A stretch of DNA of 15,056 bases from GCA-2688775 sp035288865 (GCA_035288865.1 DATDZA010000045.1:1-15056), one strand, 5' to 3'. Shown: positions 6,921-14,509, counted from the stretch's first letter. Numbers and translations: made by a program. Notes: generated by a model from the sequence alone, not told the origin.

Positions 6921-6944
6921 ATATCGGATAAGGGGAAATGTTGG

Positions 6945-6953
6945 TTTATAAAA
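6945..6953 (-). promoter_or_regulatory. TATA box for coaBC
   Basis: On the minus strand TTTTATAAA is centred about 29 bp before the coaBC ATG, within the 46-bp gap after the transporter stop. It fits an independent leaderless promoter for coaBC. Confidence 0.6.
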
Positions 6954-6966
6954 GTTGTTAATATGC

Positions 6967-8211
6967 CTAAGGGCCTATAATTGTCACAACAAGCATTGAA
7001 AGTGATGCGATAATTATAAGAGCACAGCCCGTCCATGTTATCATATTAACCCATCTTTTATTTGCATAACTGCCCATCAGCTTTCTGTCATTAATTAATT
7101 TAAGTATTATTATAATCAGGACTGGCAGTATTAGCCCATTTATGAATTGCGCAAGGAGTATTAAATAAATTAAATTTATGCTTGGTATTAATACAATTCC
7201 TGCTGATAGTATAATCATAAAAAGTATTATAATATAGAAATTTTTAGCATTGCCAAATTTTTTATTCACTCCGGACTCCCATCCAAATGCCTCGCATAAA
7301 TAGTACGATGTAGACAAAGGAAGAATAAATGCGCCAAATAATGCAGCGATAAAGAACCCCCCTCCAAAAAGATATAGTGCATATCGTCCGGCTAGCGGCT
7401 CGAGGGCCTTGGCAGCGTCAATTGCATCATTTACCATTATTCCATTTGAAAATAAAACAGCAGCACATGCAATAATTATAAAAAAAGAAATGATATTGGT
7501 AAAAGAAGATCCGACTATGACATCCCATCTGCTGTATTTGTATTCAGCTTTCCTAATTCCTTTTTCTACAATTGATGACTGGAGATAGAACTGCATCCAC
7601 GGAGTTATTGTCGTCCCCACCAGTGCTATAATCAAAAAAATAAAAGACTTGTTGAATTGCATTGTGGGGGTTATTGTACTCTTAAAAACCGCCCCCCAGT
7701 TTGGTTTCACCATAAAGCCTGAAATAATGTATGCAAAGTAAAATAAAATAAGAATGAGAAATATTTTTTCGAGTTTCTTGTAATCCATTTTCACTATCAG
7801 AAACCAAACTATTATGGCGGTAAATGGCACTAGAATGATCCTGCTCAGCCCAAATAATTCTCCGGCAGCGGCAATTCCTGCGAATTCAGAAACTGTGACA
7901 AATAAATTGGCAATCAATAGCCCAACCATGATAAAAAAAGTTGTCTTCACTCCGAAATTCTCCCGTATGAGGTCAGAAAGTCCCTTGCCGGTCACGGCGC
8001 CAAGCCTTGCAACCATTTCCTGCACAATTATCAGTAGAATTGTAATTGGTATCAATGTCCACAGCATCGCCAGGCCAAAATTTGCTCCTGCTACAGAATA
8101 CGTTGCTATTCCGCCCGCATCGTTATCTGCAATTGCAGTAATTATTCCGGGCCCTATGATGCCGAGTATGAACAGAATATGCTTCCACTCAAACTTTCTT
8201 GGAGTTTCCAT
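6967..8211 (-). CDS. NRAMP-like divalent metal transporter, predicted Mg2+-type
   Basis: This 414-residue, highly hydrophobic protein has about eleven predicted membrane helices and the NRAMP (SLC11) fold. In helix 1 the canonical DPGN metal site reads DAGG (D31 kept, Asn replaced by G34), with an extra acidic D29. In helix 6 the canonical MPHN reads TPWM, so the soft-metal-selective methionine becomes T203 and the histidine becomes W205. Loss of that methionine is known from NRAMP-related Mg2+ transporters, so Mg2+ uptake is more likely than Mn2+/Fe2+; this is inference. The upstream gene, overlapping by 23 bp, encodes an MgtE-like cytosolic sensor half, which supports the Mg2+ reading. Coupling by overlap probably drives translation, since only a weak AAGG precedes the ATG. 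Confidence 0.88.
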   Translation of the reverse strand: METPRKFEWKHILFILGIIGPGIITAIADNDAGGIATYSVAGANFGLAMLWTLIPITILLIIVQEMVARLGAVTGKGLSDLIRENFGVKTTFFIMVGLLIANLFVTVSEFAGIAAAGELFGLSRIILVPFTAIIVWFLIVKMDYKKLEKIFLILILFYFAYIISGFMVKPNWGAVFKSTITPTMQFNKSFIFLIIALVGTTITPWMQFYLQSSIVEKGIRKAEYKYSRWDVIVGSSFTNIISFFIIIACAAVLFSNGIMVNDAIDAAKALEPLAGRYALYLFGGGFFIAALFGAFILPLSTSYYLCEAFGWESGVNKKFGNAKNFYIIILFMIILSAGIVLIPSINLIYLILLAQFINGLILPVLIIIILKLINDRKLMGSYANKRWVNMITWTGCALIIIASLSMLVVTIIGP

Positions 8212-9490
8212 TTTGCCTTGCTTTAGTTTTCAATGGAACGAACTTCTCCCTCTTTAATCTTTTTGGTATATATCCTTCCAATACATCGTCCGCCTTTAAT
8301 ATTCCCCTTAGGATTCCTTCTTTGTCAACAACCGGCAGCAGGTATAAATCGTATCTTGCCATAATCCTTGCAGCAGTCTCTTTTGTGCTTGTGTCTCTTG
8401 CATACACAACCTGCTTTTTCATGAAATCTGCAACATTGCTTATTGGATCCGCAGTCAGCAAAGCCCTTATCGACAGGACACCGACAAGGTGATTATCTTT
8501 ATTAACAACATAAAGATGGTATATCTTGTCAGACGAAGGCTTGAGCTGCCTTAGCAAATCAATTGTCTTTTCTGATGTATAATCTTCCGGAATCGCAATG
8601 AATTCAGTTTTCATTATCGAGCCGATTGACTCAGGGTAATAATCAAGAATCTTTCTTATCTTTGCAGATGTTTCTTTCCTCATTGACTTCAGAATTTCTT
8701 CAGCTTTATGCTTGGGCATCATGCCGATAATATCTGCGGCCTGGTCATGGGGGATATTTTCAAGCAACTCTTTGACTTTCTCTATCTTGAAGCTCTTAAG
8801 CACAGAATCCTGGACATTCTCTCCGGCTTTTATCAAGGTCTTTGCAGCTTTTTGCGTATTGAGGCTGTTGAATATCAGTATTCTTTCGGTGTGAGTCAGA
8901 TCCTCCATGATGTCGGCAATATCCTCCGGATGAAGGTCCGCAATCTTGTTTTTTTGCAGCTTTAAGTGCAAATCGTGAACTTCCGGCTCAAGCCTTTCAA
9001 CGGATTTCCACGGTATGATATTTTCTTTTATTTTAGAAGAAACCAATCCGGTAATTTTTCCGAATCCCAACCTCCTCATCAGGCTTAAAGCCCCCACACT
9101 GACTGCAACAATAGACAGTTTATTGTCAACTTTTCCTAAAATCACGTCATTGACACGGACAATCTTGATGCCGTCAACATCAATAACCTGTTTATCTAGA
9201 ATATCTCCCACAAGCACTTCCCTCTCCTTCATGAAGAACTGGGTGATGGCATCAACTGGGGAGTTCAAATGGATGCTTATAAAAGTTTTATTTCCTTTGC
9301 TATCCTGCATGAATTCCTTGACAAAGGCCCACGGGATCTTTTTTTTGTATTTATTTTCATCCTCATAAATTAAGTGAGTTATTTCCGCGTATTTTGTGCC
9401 GTCAACAAAAACAAGATCGGTAAGCCTGCCCAGGCAATTCTCCTTTAAATCATAAATTTTGTTGCCCCTTAATTCCGTGAAATGAACCAT
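8189..9490 (-). CDS. PRC-barrel / MgtE N-domain / tandem CBS protein, likely Mg2+ sensor partner of the transporter
   Basis: The 433-residue soluble protein reads as a PRC-barrel-like domain (about 6-60, beginning LRGNKIYDLKENCLGRLTDL) and a second one (about 95-165, DVDGIKIVRVNDVILGK). The MgtE N superhelix follows (about 181-283, with DLHPEDIADIMEDL and IPHDQAADIIGMMP), then two CBS domains (about 290-350 and 354-408, with GVLSIRALL and GILKADDVLEGY). MgtE channels have N-CBS-CBS followed by five membrane helices. Here the pore is absent and an NRAMP-like transporter gene follows with a 23-bp overlap. In MgtE the N and CBS domains bind Mg2+ and gate the pore, so a gating or sensing role is a reasonable inference. 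A leaderless promoter lies 26 bp upstream. The basic C-terminal tail (about 409-433) has no domain. Confidence 0.88.
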   Translation of the reverse strand: MVHFTELRGNKIYDLKENCLGRLTDLVFVDGTKYAEITHLIYEDENKYKKKIPWAFVKEFMQDSKGNKTFISIHLNSPVDAITQFFMKEREVLVGDILDKQVIDVDGIKIVRVNDVILGKVDNKLSIVAVSVGALSLMRRLGFGKITGLVSSKIKENIIPWKSVERLEPEVHDLHLKLQKNKIADLHPEDIADIMEDLTHTERILIFNSLNTQKAAKTLIKAGENVQDSVLKSFKIEKVKELLENIPHDQAADIIGMMPKHKAEEILKSMRKETSAKIRKILDYYPESIGSIMKTEFIAIPEDYTSEKTIDLLRQLKPSSDKIYHLYVVNKDNHLVGVLSIRALLTADPISNVADFMKKQVVYARDTSTKETAARIMARYDLYLLPVVDKEGILRGILKADDVLEGYIPKRLKREKFVPLKTKARQNGNSKKV

Positions 9491-9511
9491 AAAAAAGCAG
9501 GGATATTAATG

Positions 9512-9520
9512 ATATAAATA
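9512..9520 (-). promoter_or_regulatory. TATA box for the MgtE-like/NRAMP-like operon
   Basis: On the minus strand TATTTATAT is centred about 26 bp before the ATG at 9490. There is no ribosome binding site, so a leaderless transcript covering both transport genes is expected. Confidence 0.58.
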
Positions 9521-9531
9521 GATTGTGATTT

Positions 9532-9550
9532 TTTTCAAAGTTTTTGAAAA
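9532..9550. repeat. Perfect 8-bp inverted repeat between panB and the transporter operon
   Basis: TTTTCAAA and TTTGAAAA are separated by the 3-bp loop GTT. The repeat lies 28 bp beyond the panB stop and about 12 bp upstream of the TATA box of the MgtE-like gene. It may be an operator for the transport operon or a weak hairpin ending panB transcription. AT-rich stems arise easily by chance in this sequence. Confidence 0.35.
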
Positions 9551-9577
9551 TAAAGTTCTTATTTAGTTTAATTTCTT

Positions 9578-10342
9578 TCAGTGAAAACTATTTTCATCAG
9601 CGGGAAATTTTTCTTCTCTTACATCTTTTGTATAATTTTCAAAAGCAGTTTTCATTTCATTTCCTATTTCAGCATATCTTTTCAAAAATTTCGGCTTAAA
9701 GTCACCATATAATCCAAGAATATCGTTTGTGACCAAAACCTGCCCGTCGCAATGAATTCCTGCTCCAATCCCTATTGTAGGCATTGAAATTTTTTCCGTT
9801 ATTATTTTTGCAAGTGATAGGAGAATACATTCCAAAACCAATGAAAAACACCCGGCTTTATCCAAATCAATCGACTCCTGTAAAATCTTTTCAGCGCTTT
9901 CCTTGTCTTTTCCCTGTAATTTAAAATTGGTTATTGTCTGCGGAGTTAATCCAACGTGTCCCATCACTTCAATTCCGCTTTTCACAAGAAATTCAGCAAT
10001 CTCTGGCTTCCTTTCAATTTTGATAGCATGCGCTCCTGCTTTCAAAAACAGTTTTGCATTTTTCAAAGCGGATTCTTCATTATCATAAGTCCCAATCGGC
10101 ATGTCTCCGACAATTAAAGTATTTCTTGTGCCTCTCGCAACAGCGCCTGTTGCCCTCAGCATGTCATCCATCGTGACTTGGGTTGTATTCTCATAACCCA
10201 AAACAACCATTCCAAGAGAATCACCAACAAGAATCACGTCCACAATTCCGTCCATCAATTTTGCAGTCGGAAAATCATAAGCGGTCAACATAACGATCTT
10301 TTGCCTTCCTTTCATGGATTTGATTTCTTGGATTGATTTCAT
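9578..10342 (-). CDS. panB: 3-methyl-2-oxobutanoate hydroxymethyltransferase (PanB)
   Basis: PanB transfers a hydroxymethyl group from methylenetetrahydrofolate to 2-ketoisovalerate, giving ketopantoate, the first committed CoA step. The 254-residue (beta/alpha)8 barrel shows LTAYDFPTAKLMD, metal ligands in LVGDSLGMVVLGY (D41) and VGDMPIGTY (D80), KIE at about 108-110, GHVGLTPQ (H129), the catalytic glutamate in LVLECI (E171), and IGIGAGIHCDGQVLVTNDIL. The segment after the catalytic Glu reads ILLSLA, where a Pro usually follows the glutamate loop; this is a mild change. Length is slightly below the usual 260-275. It follows the deoxyhypusine-synthase-like gene by 35 bp on the same strand with only a weak TATA-like sequence between, so it is probably co-transcribed. 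The product would need a ketopantoate reductase, which is absent here. Confidence 0.94.
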   Translation of the reverse strand: MKSIQEIKSMKGRQKIVMLTAYDFPTAKLMDGIVDVILVGDSLGMVVLGYENTTQVTMDDMLRATGAVARGTRNTLIVGDMPIGTYDNEESALKNAKLFLKAGAHAIKIERKPEIAEFLVKSGIEVMGHVGLTPQTITNFKLQGKDKESAEKILQESIDLDKAGCFSLVLECILLSLAKIITEKISMPTIGIGAGIHCDGQVLVTNDILGLYGDFKPKFLKRYAEIGNEMKTAFENYTKDVREEKFPADENSFH

Positions 10343-10377
10343 TTTTAAGAGTTTTAATTTATTTATTGAATTATTTT

Positions 10378-11295
10378 TTATTTTATCCTTTCCTTCAGTG
10401 CAGCATAAATAATTGGCATCGCAATCGTAGCATCACAAATTAAGTCAACAAATTTTCCTTTAGGATTCATCTTGCCCCACGAGATTCCTTCTCTTAATTC
10501 TGCGCCGGAACTTCCGCCGGGCTCGGGCCTGTCCATTGTGACCTGCACACCATATAAAGCCATTCTGGGCGCAAGCTGCATTGCCTGCTGTATATAATTT
10601 TTTGGAACTCCGCCGCCAAAATAAATGACTCCGGCTTTCTTTGAAGTCCATGCAATGTCAATTATTTCTTTCAAATCCTCAAAAGCTCTTGTTTCAACTT
10701 CCTTATTTCGAGCCAAATGCCCCCATATCATCAAGCCGATTCCAGAATCTGAAATTGCAGGGCAAAATAATGGAATTTTATTTTCAAAGCATGCTTTGCA
10801 AATGGATCTTTTTGGAGTTAATCTTCCAATTTCCCACAGAAAATCCTTTATTGATTTTTTATTTTTAAGACTGTCAAAATTTTTTGTGATGAAATCTTCC
10901 ATTCCTTCATAAATCTTGTTTGGCATTAAAGATTCATAAACCCTGTCAAATCCTTTTTTGTGCAGTTCTTCATCATCAACTGTAGCGCTTCCCTGATAAT
11001 GCCTGTAGCCAAGTGCTTCTCCCAAATCATGAGTTAAAGTGGCCCCTGTTGTAACAACAACATCAACCCACTTATTTTCAATCATGTCAATTATTATCTC
11101 CCTCATTCCGCCCGGAACTAAAGGTCCGGCCAATCCGAGAAATACTTTGCATTCCTTGTCTTCAATCATCTCTTCGCAGATATTTACGGCCTTGCCAAGC
11201 CTTCCAACTCCAAGAACTCCTGCAGAATCCATTTTCCTGACTAGCTCATTGACTGTGAGAGTTTTATCAATCTTGACTTGGTTTACTGGTTTCAT
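10378..11295 (-). CDS. Deoxyhypusine-synthase-family protein, substrate site altered
   Basis: Deoxyhypusine synthase makes an NAD-dependent transfer of a butylamine group from spermidine to a lysine of translation factor aIF5A. This 305-residue protein has the fold signatures: VFLGLAGPLVPGGMREII (51-68), VVVTTGATLTHDLGEALG (79-96), CPAISDSGIG (178-187), VIYFGGGVPKNYIQQA (223-238), and EGISWGKM holding the catalytic lysine K275. Aligned from memory to the human enzyme, the Schiff-base lysine, Trp and Glu are kept (K275, W273, E269). Spermidine contacts Asp243, His288 and Asp316 correspond to L188, N233 and S262. It may therefore use another amine or acceptor, as in the 'DHS-like' clade of bacteria and archaea. 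A leaderless promoter lies about 30 bp upstream; panB follows on the same transcript. Confidence 0.88.
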   Translation of the reverse strand: MKPVNQVKIDKTLTVNELVRKMDSAGVLGVGRLGKAVNICEEMIEDKECKVFLGLAGPLVPGGMREIIIDMIENKWVDVVVTTGATLTHDLGEALGYRHYQGSATVDDEELHKKGFDRVYESLMPNKIYEGMEDFITKNFDSLKNKKSIKDFLWEIGRLTPKRSICKACFENKIPLFCPAISDSGIGLMIWGHLARNKEVETRAFEDLKEIIDIAWTSKKAGVIYFGGGVPKNYIQQAMQLAPRMALYGVQVTMDRPEPGGSSGAELREGISWGKMNPKGKFVDLICDATIAMPIIYAALKERIK

Positions 11296-11321
11296 AATGT
11301 TGTATAGTTATAATTATCCTC

Positions 11322-11329
11322 TTATAAAT
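11322..11329 (-). promoter_or_regulatory. TATA box for the DHS-like/panB operon
   Basis: On the minus strand ATTTATAA is centred about 30 bp before the ATG at 11295, with no ribosome binding site. It faces away from the 2H phosphoesterase promoter, with 26 bp between the two boxes. Confidence 0.5.
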
Positions 11330-11334
11330 CTTTA

Positions 11335-11350
11335 GTTTAGGAGTTTAGGA
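11335..11350. repeat. Tandem octamer between divergent TATA boxes
   Basis: GTTTAGGA occurs twice in perfect tandem (11335-11342 and 11343-11350), preceded by a partial third unit TTTAG at 11331-11335. It fills most of the space between the leftward TATA box at 11322-11329 and the rightward one at 11356-11363, where a factor could affect both promoters. Confidence 0.5.
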
Positions 11351-11355
11351 ATAAC

Positions 11356-11363
11356 TATATAAA
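11356..11363 (+). promoter_or_regulatory. TATA box for the 2H phosphoesterase/TatD operon
   Basis: TATATAAA is centred about 26 bp before the ATG at 11386 with no ribosome binding site, again fitting a leaderless mRNA. Confidence 0.6.
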
Positions 11364-11385
11364 CAAAATACGAAGTTCTATTAAT

Positions 11386-11931
11386 ATGAAGTATGCTATT
11401 GCTTGTGTATTTAATGGTGGACTAGAAAAATATCATAAGTCATTGGCAAATGAAATAGCAAAAGAATTTGGTTTAACTGTAGTTAAAAAACAAAATCTCC
11501 CCACCCATTTAACTTTGAAATACCCCTTTAATTTGAAGAATATAAAAAAATTGGAAGAAAAAATCGAAAAATTTGCTTATGGAAACAGGAAAGCTAAAAT
11601 TAAGGTGGGCGGTTTTGGGTTTTTTGGAAAAGATGTAGCATATTTAAAAATTAATAATTCATTTAATGCTGGAAGATTAATCTCAAAATTAATAAAAGAA
11701 TTAAAAACCATTAAAAATTTGGATTGGACTAATGTTGATGCAGAGAACTTGGTGCCTCATTGTACTTTAGTCATAGGATGCAATAAAAAATTCAAATCAA
11801 TTAAAAGATTTTTACAAAATAAGGAAAAATACTTCAACGTTTACATGGATAATTTGACTATTTTTAAGCTTGTAAGTAAAAAAAGAAAAATTCACAAATG
11901 GAAAATTTATAAAAAGTTTAGTTTAAATTAA
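11386..11931 (+). CDS. 2'-5' RNA ligase-like 2H phosphoesterase
   Basis: The 181-residue protein has the two HxT motifs that define the 2H superfamily: H41-x-T43 in PTHLTLKYPF and H125-x-T127 in VPHCTLVIG. The spacing of about 84 residues and total length of about 180 fit archaeal LigT/ThpR-like RNA 2',3'-cyclic phosphodiesterases. Those hydrolyse or ligate 2'-5' linked or 2',3'-cyclic phosphate RNA ends, and tRNA-derived ends are a common suggestion. The protein is very basic, in keeping with RNA binding. The final Trp-containing strand is KRKIHKWKIYKKF. The start at 11386 follows a TATA box by 26 bp. The TatD nuclease starts one base after the stop, so they share a message and perhaps a nucleic-acid end-processing role. 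The exact substrate is unknown. Confidence 0.85.
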   Translation: MKYAIACVFNGGLEKYHKSLANEIAKEFGLTVVKKQNLPTHLTLKYPFNLKNIKKLEEKIEKFAYGNRKAKIKVGGFGFFGKDVAYLKINNSFNAGRLISKLIKELKTIKNLDWTNVDAENLVPHCTLVIGCNKKFKSIKRFLQNKEKYFNVYMDNLTIFKLVSKKRKIHKWKIYKKFSLN

Positions 11932-11932
11932 A

Positions 11933-12715
11933 ATGAACCTTTTAATCGACACCCATTCCCACTTGGATCACCCTTTATTAATCAATAAAATGGATGAAAT
12001 AATTGAAAGGGCAAAAAATGCGGGATTAAAGCATATCATAACAAACGGTATTAATCCCGAGACAAACAGGATTTGCCTTGAACTTTCTAAAAAATATGAT
12101 ATTGTTGAATGCGGAATGGGGATTTATCCCAGAGATGCATTAAAGAAAGAGGCTGAAACAGGAGAAGCTCATCTGGACGTAAAGGATTTTGATATTGATG
12201 AGGAAATTAATTTCATTAAAAAAAATAAAAATAACATTGTTGCAGTCAGCGAAGTGGGATTGGATTTTGTTGCCGGTGAAAGCCAGCAGCAAATGGAAGA
12301 CTTTCAGAAAATGATTCAACTGTCAGAAGAATTAAGCAAGCCGATTGTAATTCACTCAAGAAAAGCAGAGGAAAAATGCATTGCGATGCTTGAATCATCA
12401 AAAAACAAAAAAATAATAATGCATTGCTTCTCGGGTAAAAAATCATTGGTGAAAAAAATAATCGACAATGGATGGTTTTTGACCATTCCTACCGTTGTTG
12501 TAAGGGCGTTTCAGTTCCAGGAAAATATAAAACTTGCTCCAATCACCCAGTTATTCTGCGAGACCGACAGCCCGTATTTAAGCCCTTACAAGGAGCATTC
12601 AAATGAGCCGTCTTATGTTATTGAAAGCTACAAAAAGATTGCAGAAATTAAAGGAATGGATATAATAGAAGTTGCAAATAACATATATATGAACTGGCAG
12701 GAAGTGTTTAGCTAG
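11933..12715 (+). CDS. TatD-family metal-dependent nuclease
   Basis: The 260-residue TIM-barrel hydrolase shows the TatD metal site in order: IDTHSHLD (H8, H10), SEVGLDF (E107), VIHSRKA (H141), MHCFSG (H164) and ETDSPYLSP (D212). TatD proteins are Mg2+-dependent 3'-5' exonucleases acting on DNA and RNA ends, or DNA repair nucleases. The usual GxHP segment reads GIYPRDA (64-69), with Tyr for the common His; archaeal members vary there and it is not a metal ligand. Length is the family norm. The start codon lies one base beyond the stop of the 2H phosphoesterase, with no independent promoter visible. A nearby pairing of two nucleic-acid end-processing enzymes is suggestive but not proof of a joint pathway. 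Confidence 0.92.
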   Translation: MNLLIDTHSHLDHPLLINKMDEIIERAKNAGLKHIITNGINPETNRICLELSKKYDIVECGMGIYPRDALKKEAETGEAHLDVKDFDIDEEINFIKKNKNNIVAVSEVGLDFVAGESQQQMEDFQKMIQLSEELSKPIVIHSRKAEEKCIAMLESSKNKKIIMHCFSGKKSLVKKIIDNGWFLTIPTVVVRAFQFQENIKLAPITQLFCETDSPYLSPYKEHSNEPSYVIESYKKIAEIKGMDIIEVANNIYMNWQEVFS

Positions 12716-12768
12716 GGAATTTTGCCTGAAATATGTAAATCACGAATTATTCTAGTCTCATTAGTTAA

Positions 12769-12777
12769 TTTTAAATA
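12769..12777 (+). promoter_or_regulatory. TATA-like box for the surface-protein gene
   Basis: TTTTAAATA is centred about 27 bp before the ATG at 12800, in the 84-bp gap after the TatD stop. No ribosome binding site precedes the ATG. Confidence 0.55.
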
Positions 12778-12799
12778 ATCTTGGGTAAATTATCATATT

Positions 12800-14479
12800 A
12801 TGAAAAAGAGTTTGATGCTTTTGCCAATGATTTTTATTATTATTCCAATAGCTTTTGCTGAAAGCAAAATTCATTCTGGCAGTGTTATAACGGAAACCGA
12901 CCTAAAGTTAACAGAAGGCACTTTTAGATTTACATACGATGTGTACAGCAATCAAACATTTGTTATGACTCCCACAATTAATATGATCATACCGAATGGT
13001 GAATGCAAATCAAACGGCGTGTTCAGGGTCTGCATCAACAGTGCGGACTACTATGATAAAAACATAACAACTTACATAATCTATTACACCATCAATGCCG
13101 ACATTTACAAGGAGACCGGCAGCCTGTCGGCAGCAAGCACTGCGTCATTCAGCACTTTATTGCAAAAAGAATCAACCCCAATAAAAATTATAATCAGCAA
13201 CCCCACCGACTTGGACGTTTCAAAAATAAGTTATGTTGAGGATTTCTACCCTTTCGCCATTATAGATGTTGTCGGATGCAGAATTGAGGGCACTGTTATG
13301 AAATGGAGCGGCTCTTTGCCGCCCAAATATACTCAAACGTGCACTGCAACATTATTTGCACCTGAACAATCTGGCATAAAGTCTATCATAGGAAAATTGA
13401 GCTACTACAACGGGTTCAACTCTGAAACTATTTCAACTGACACACTTTCAATTAATGTTCTTCCGAAACAGCTCCGCATAGATGAATCATCTGACTCAAA
13501 AAGCGAAATGGACAAGCCGTTTTACATCAACCTGTCCTTGTCAAATATAAATTCTGACCAAAGCTTGGATGTGTCAATGAGCATTTACCTTTCAAATAAT
13601 TTTGTTGTAGTTGCAAAGACCGTTGAGCTGGCCAGGAGCGGCAATGAACTGGGTTATAGCGCAAGGATGCAGCCCGGGAGTATTGTTAATTTTTCAATGT
13701 ACCTAAAGCCAACTTCAGCAGGGAATTTTTCAATAAGCAGAAAATTCACTTACACAATCAAAAATATGGAGGACACAATAGAAAATGCCACTTATATCAG
13801 CGTGCTGAATCCGGCCCTAGTAATTGATTTAGTTTCAGAATATGGTGAGATTTCTCCGGCTCAGAATTTTATTGTTTCCGCAAAACTTGCAAATCCAAGC
13901 GCAATTTACACTCTTGAAAATATTCAGGCAAAATTATCAATTCCTCATTTTGACGATATTAAACAAACTCTAAAGGAGCTTGGGCCAAACGAGTCTTATA
14001 CAATCATAAGCAATACTTTCACGCTCCCGGATGCACCCTACACACGTGATTATCTTAAAATAAATCTTGAAGTGGATTACACCATTAACAACATCCAAAA
14101 AACAGTAAATAAATCCATGGAAGTCAAGATAAGGCAAAAAAATGGAATGAATAATTCCGTCCCCCCAGCTAACACAACATCATCAATTGCTCAAACACAG
14201 GCTGCCGCTCAGGAAAATCAGAATTCATCTCTTTCATCACAGCAAACGCAGCAAACTGCCGCATCCACAACTCCGCAAACTCAGGTTATAGAAGAGAAAT
14301 TTGATTTGCTAAAGCCAAATCTGGATTTTTCAGATAGGAAAGTGCTTATATTTATTGGAATTTTATTTGTGTTATTGTTTTTAGTTCCGCTGATTATCTA
14401 CAAAATAAAAAAAAGCAGGAAAGAAAATTTGCCTCCGCCCTCTAATGGGCCCATCATTCCCGCAAATAAATCAGGATAA
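12800..14479 (+). CDS. Secreted surface protein with C-terminal membrane anchor (S-layer-like, beta-rich)
   Basis: The 559-residue protein has a signal peptide, KK then a hydrophobic stretch ending AFA before E21. Next comes a long beta-rich extracellular region (about 21-445) with immunoglobulin-like or CARDB-like pieces, such as YINLSLSNINSDQSLDVSM and ISPAQNFIVSAKLANPS. A Ser/Thr/Gln-rich linker follows (about 448-495), and then one membrane helix (about 514-534, IFIGILFVLLFLVPLIIY) with the basic stop-transfer KIKKSRK. Many N-x-S/T sites (for example NQT, NIT, NLS, NFS twice, NAT, NES, NKS, NNS) suggest heavy N-glycosylation. The Cys pairs near C73/C78 and about C159/C176 could form disulfides. 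The layout is that of archaeal cell-surface or S-layer-associated proteins. I do not recognise a specific family or ligand. It has its own promoter and its transcript likely ends at the T-run after 14479. Confidence 0.8.
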   Translation: MKKSLMLLPMIFIIIPIAFAESKIHSGSVITETDLKLTEGTFRFTYDVYSNQTFVMTPTINMIIPNGECKSNGVFRVCINSADYYDKNITTYIIYYTINADIYKETGSLSAASTASFSTLLQKESTPIKIIISNPTDLDVSKISYVEDFYPFAIIDVVGCRIEGTVMKWSGSLPPKYTQTCTATLFAPEQSGIKSIIGKLSYYNGFNSETISTDTLSINVLPKQLRIDESSDSKSEMDKPFYINLSLSNINSDQSLDVSMSIYLSNNFVVVAKTVELARSGNELGYSARMQPGSIVNFSMYLKPTSAGNFSISRKFTYTIKNMEDTIENATYISVLNPALVIDLVSEYGEISPAQNFIVSAKLANPSAIYTLENIQAKLSIPHFDDIKQTLKELGPNESYTIISNTFTLPDAPYTRDYLKINLEVDYTINNIQKTVNKSMEVKIRQKNGMNNSVPPANTTSSIAQTQAAAQENQNSSLSSQQTQQTAASTTPQTQVIEEKFDLLKPNLDFSDRKVLIFIGILFVLLFLVPLIIYKIKKSRKENLPPPSNGPIIPANKSG

Positions 14480-14488
14480 TTTCTTTTT
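14480..14488 (+). terminator. Oligo-T terminator candidate after the surface-protein gene
   Basis: TTTCTTTTT directly follows the stop codon. Archaeal transcription commonly ends in such T-runs without a hairpin. The next gene has its own promoter 20-30 bp further on. Confidence 0.35.
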
Positions 14489-14509
14489 AGTGGGCTTCAA
14501 ACCAAAAGA

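Noticed and set aside
7814..8257. A 147-codon open frame on the plus strand.
   Set aside because: It is antisense to the transporter and the end of the MgtE-like gene, and its composition mirrors their codons; no promoter or recognisable domain.
12716..12799. Possible small RNA gene in the gap before the surface-protein gene.
   Set aside because: No stable GC stem, tRNA-like boxes or repeat is visible; apart from the TATA-like box the 84 bp look like plain spacer.
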